Positions 3,641-5,569 of a stretch of 5,569 nt of DNA are shown piece by piece. The first letter of the stretch is position 1, and the number at the start of each line of letters is the position of its first letter. Origin of the DNA: Deltaproteobacteria bacterium (GTDB taxonomy: Bacteria; Desulfobacterota; BSN033; UBA1163); assembly GCA_016875255.1 (NCBI GenBank), contig VGRU01000229.1, forward strand, positions 1 through 5,569, given 5' to 3'. The position numbers were made by a program, and so were the translations under genes. Under the pieces are notes generated by a model. It saw only the letters and a list, made by a program, of their open reading frames with translations. It did not search any database and was not told the DNA's origin.

Positions 3641-5389
3641 TTACTTCTTCCCTTTCAACTCCTCAATTTTTTTCTTCAGTCTCTCCATCTGGTCGGGTTT
3701 CGGATTCAGGGTGAGCGCCTTCTCGTAAAACTCCCTTGCCTTCTCCTTCCGGTTCATCTTGGAATAACCATCCGCGAGATGTTCGGTGATGACAGGATCA
3801 TTCGGAGTTAACTGGTTTGCCTTCTCGAGTTCAGCTACTGCCCGCTCATAGTCTCCGAGCTTGAAATAGGCCCAACCCAAGCTGTCGGTGATATAACCCA
3901 TATTGGGTTTTAATGTCATGGCCTTCTGAATCAACCGGAGAGCCTCTTCGAGATGAATATCCTTTTCTGCGTAGGAGTACCCCAGATAGTTCAGGGCATC
4001 GGCGTGATTGGGGTCAATCCGCAGGACCTCCTTCATCTCAGAGACCATCTTCTCAAAGTCTCCCATTTTGTCGTAGAGTGCGCCGAGCTGATAAAGGAGG
4101 TCAAGATTCTCCCTGTTTTGGGACAGCCCTTTCTGGAGGGTTTCGAGAGCCTTCGGCAACTGCTCTTCTTTATCGAAGAGGGCGGCGAGAATGAGATAGA
4201 GGTCCGCCTCTTGCGGTTTGGCCTGAATCGATTCCTCCATGATTTGAATAGCCTCTCCCATTTTTTTCTGTCTGCTTAACACCAGAACGATGCTTCTCCG
4301 GGAGTCGGCGAAGAACTCCGATTTAACCGGGATCTTTTTGAATTCCGAAACGGCGAGATCGAGCGCCCCTTTCTCAACATAGGCGGCTCCCAGGTAATAC
4401 CTGACCCGGTCGTCTCCGGGCGTGGCACCCAGGACGAAGTTAAACTCGAGGATCGCCTGGTCCAGTTTCCCCTGTTCAAGATAGATGAGGCCGATCTTTG
4501 TCCGAAGGTTGAGATCGCCGGAGGATGATTTCTGAAGCTCCTGAAAGTGGGTCAACGCCTCATCCAGTTTTTTCTCTTTGATATAGAGTTGTCCCAGCCG
4601 GTTTCTCGCCCCTTTGTGGTCCGGATGGAGGTCGAGAATCTTTTGATAAACTTCTGCGGCTTTGCGGGTCTCGTTCCGGATCTCATAGACGATTCCCAGA
4701 TCCATCAGGGCGGCGATCTGATTCGGTTCGATGGTCAGGGCTTTCAAAAAATATTCCTCTGCCCTGTCATAAGATTTTGTTTCGGCGTAGATCCTTCCAA
4801 GGGAGTAAAGGCCCATCACGGAGTTGGGTTCGATTTTGAGAAACTGCTGGAGGAGAAGGATTGCCTTCTCATACTCCCGGCCCTCTGCATAGAGGGAGCT
4901 GAGGTAGAGATAGCTTTCACGATGCCGGGGCGAAATCTCAATGGCCTTCTTATAGGCGTCGATCGCAAGATCGTTCTTTTTCAGTGAAGAGTAGATTCCG
5001 CCCAGGAGGAGATGGGCGGTCAGGTAAAAGGGGTCGGCACGCACAGCCGCCTGACACTCCTCAATCGCCTCGTTCATCCGTCCTTTATAGATATAGAGGG
5101 AGGCCATCTCCACACGGAGAGAAGGCTCTTTGTTATCGTGGGCGATCGCCTCCCTCATCTCTTCGATGGCTTCATCGATTTTCCCCTCTTTGAGTTTAAG
5201 TTGCGAGAGGAGGAAGTGATAATAAGCCCGGGGCTTGGGAGGAACCGCCTTTTTCTGAAGGGATTCTTTGACCGATGGAGAAGGGGCTGGCTGGGGGGTT
5301 GAAGGATCGACCTTCTGAGCGCTTGCGCACGAAGTGAGAAAGACCAAGAAGAGAAGAACGAATAACGGTCTATTGATAAGCAGTTTCAT
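3641..5389 (-). CDS. TPR-repeat lipoprotein
   Basis: This is a 582-aa exported lipoprotein. Its signal peptide is MKLLINR, a hydrophobic core (8-18) and the lipobox LTSC with lipidated Cys21. Ala follows the Cys, not Asp, so sorting to the outer membrane, periplasmic face, is expected. A Pro/Ser-rich linker (about 29-52) leads to about 15 tandem 34-residue tetratricopeptide repeats (about 55-565), for example KIDEAIEEMREAI and YDRAEEYFLKALTIEPN, then a Lys-rich tail. The block NYLGYSYAEK...DSLGWAYFKLGDYERA...EHLADGY (about 466-542) is a conserved signature of a TPR family common in Proteobacteria and Desulfobacterota. TPR solenoids are protein-protein scaffolds, and the partner is unknown. 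No Shine-Dalgarno is visible, and the 110-bp repeat ends 9 nt before the ATG. A repeat-borne frame overlaps the start as ATGA, so expression may be coupled to it. Confidence 0.9.
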   Translation of the reverse strand: MKLLINRPLFVLLFLVFLTSCASAQKVDPSTPQPAPSPSVKESLQKKAVPPKPRAYYHFLLSQLKLKEGKIDEAIEEMREAIAHDNKEPSLRVEMASLYIYKGRMNEAIEECQAAVRADPFYLTAHLLLGGIYSSLKKNDLAIDAYKKAIEISPRHRESYLYLSSLYAEGREYEKAILLLQQFLKIEPNSVMGLYSLGRIYAETKSYDRAEEYFLKALTIEPNQIAALMDLGIVYEIRNETRKAAEVYQKILDLHPDHKGARNRLGQLYIKEKKLDEALTHFQELQKSSSGDLNLRTKIGLIYLEQGKLDQAILEFNFVLGATPGDDRVRYYLGAAYVEKGALDLAVSEFKKIPVKSEFFADSRRSIVLVLSRQKKMGEAIQIMEESIQAKPQEADLYLILAALFDKEEQLPKALETLQKGLSQNRENLDLLYQLGALYDKMGDFEKMVSEMKEVLRIDPNHADALNYLGYSYAEKDIHLEEALRLIQKAMTLKPNMGYITDSLGWAYFKLGDYERAVAELEKANQLTPNDPVITEHLADGYSKMNRKEKAREFYEKALTLNPKPDQMERLKKKIEELKGKK

Positions 5390-5547
5390 AAATATTTAAG
5401 GTTCTTTCGTAAAAAAGTTGAAATGGTTGGGCTAACCTCTAAAAGTTCTTTGATAACAGTCAGATAAAAAAGTACATCGGATTTTAGCCGTATCTGGTAT
5501 GGTTTAGCCCAACTTCCGCACTTTGTTGATCGAAATGCCCTATTCAT
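5386..5547 (-). CDS. 53-aa open frame through the right repeat arm, overlapping the TPR gene start
   Basis: On the minus strand, ATG 5547-5545 opens a 53-codon frame ending in TGA (5388-5386) that overlaps the TPR gene ATG as ATGA. The frame is in fact open to the window edge at 5569, so it may be the end of a longer gene. Its repeat-encoded part (AKPYQIRLKSD ... STFLRKN) matches the left-arm frame exactly, then ends KYL. No Shine-Dalgarno precedes the ATG. I do not recognise the protein. The stop-start overlap suggests translational coupling, but chance is a real alternative. Confidence 0.3.
   Translation of the reverse strand: MNRAFRSTKCGSWAKPYQIRLKSDVLFYLTVIKELLEVSPTISTFLRKNLKYL
5399..5508 (-). 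repeat. 110-bp perfect inverted repeat, right arm
   Basis: This is the exact reverse complement of 19-128. On the outer side this copy extends into GCCCAAC. GGTTTAGCCCAAC (5501-5513) is nearly the inverse of GTTGGGCTAACC (5426-5437), so this copy contains an 88-bp unit (5426-5513) with its own short terminal inverted repeats that differ by one indel. The left copy lacks that outer extension and may be truncated. The inner edge is 9 nt from the TPR gene start codon, so the repeat supplies that gene's promoter region or leader. No target duplication is seen. From 5509 to the window end I see nothing beyond the continued open frame and a T-run at 5556-5565. Confidence 0.95.
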
Positions 5548-5569
5548 GCGGGTTTCGTTTTTTTTCAGT

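Noticed and set aside
3913..5302. Plus-strand open frames opposite the TPR gene
   Set aside because: They are antisense shadows of a strongly coding TPR frame: no family features and unusual composition (long Arg/Pro/Ser runs).
5556..5565. T-run near the right edge as a terminator
   Set aside because: It is preceded by no clear GC hairpin (CCCTATTCATGCGGG is not a true inverted repeat), and the window ends there.

Overview
The window looks like a piece of chromosome from an anaerobic, Desulfobacterota/Deltaproteobacteria-like bacterium. This is an inference from gene content: a selenocysteine-encoded SelD, a stand-alone MoaD/ThiS carrier, a TPR lipoprotein with a C-terminal block typical of that group, and intergenic spacers full of palindromic repeats. 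No rRNA or other taxonomic marker is present.

Layout, left to right. 1-292 has no conventional gene. It holds one arm of a perfect 110-bp inverted repeat (19-128; the other arm is 5399-5508) and a degenerate tandem octamer array (217-273). 293-1340 is a two-gene minus-strand unit: a universal stress protein (903-1340), then, 10 nt downstream, a YhhQ-family queuosine-precursor transporter (293-892). 1341-1878 is a repeat-rich divergent spacer with a C/G-rich hairpin, a 137-bp nested palindrome, and a good sigma70-type promoter facing right. 1879-2919 is selD on the plus strand. Its catalytic residue is encoded by an in-frame TGA (1921-1923) followed by a convincing bacterial SECIS hairpin, so a standard gene caller would truncate it. 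2920-3133 carries a GC-rich palindromic element with two mutually exclusive folds. A consensus promoter at 3134-3162 then drives a 24-codon mini-ORF (3198-3272) and, in the same frame after a TAG, a 79-aa MoaD/ThiS-like sulfur carrier (3306-3545). A 12-bp inverted repeat separates this from the convergent TPR lipoprotein gene (3641-5389, minus).

The genes do not form one obvious pathway. SelD makes selenophosphate for Sec-tRNA and possibly selenouridine. The MoaD-like protein is an activated-sulfur carrier, probably for molybdopterin or tungstopterin. The YhhQ transporter feeds tRNA queuosine. The USP and the TPR lipoprotein are stress and envelope functions. A loose link is chalcogen and tRNA-modification chemistry, but genomic proximity alone does not prove it.

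The most interesting features are the recoded selD with its SECIS, the perfect 110-bp inverted repeats bounding the whole block (each carrying the same inward-facing open frame, one of which overlaps the TPR start codon as ATGA), and the in-frame TAG between the well-signalled mini-ORF and moaD.
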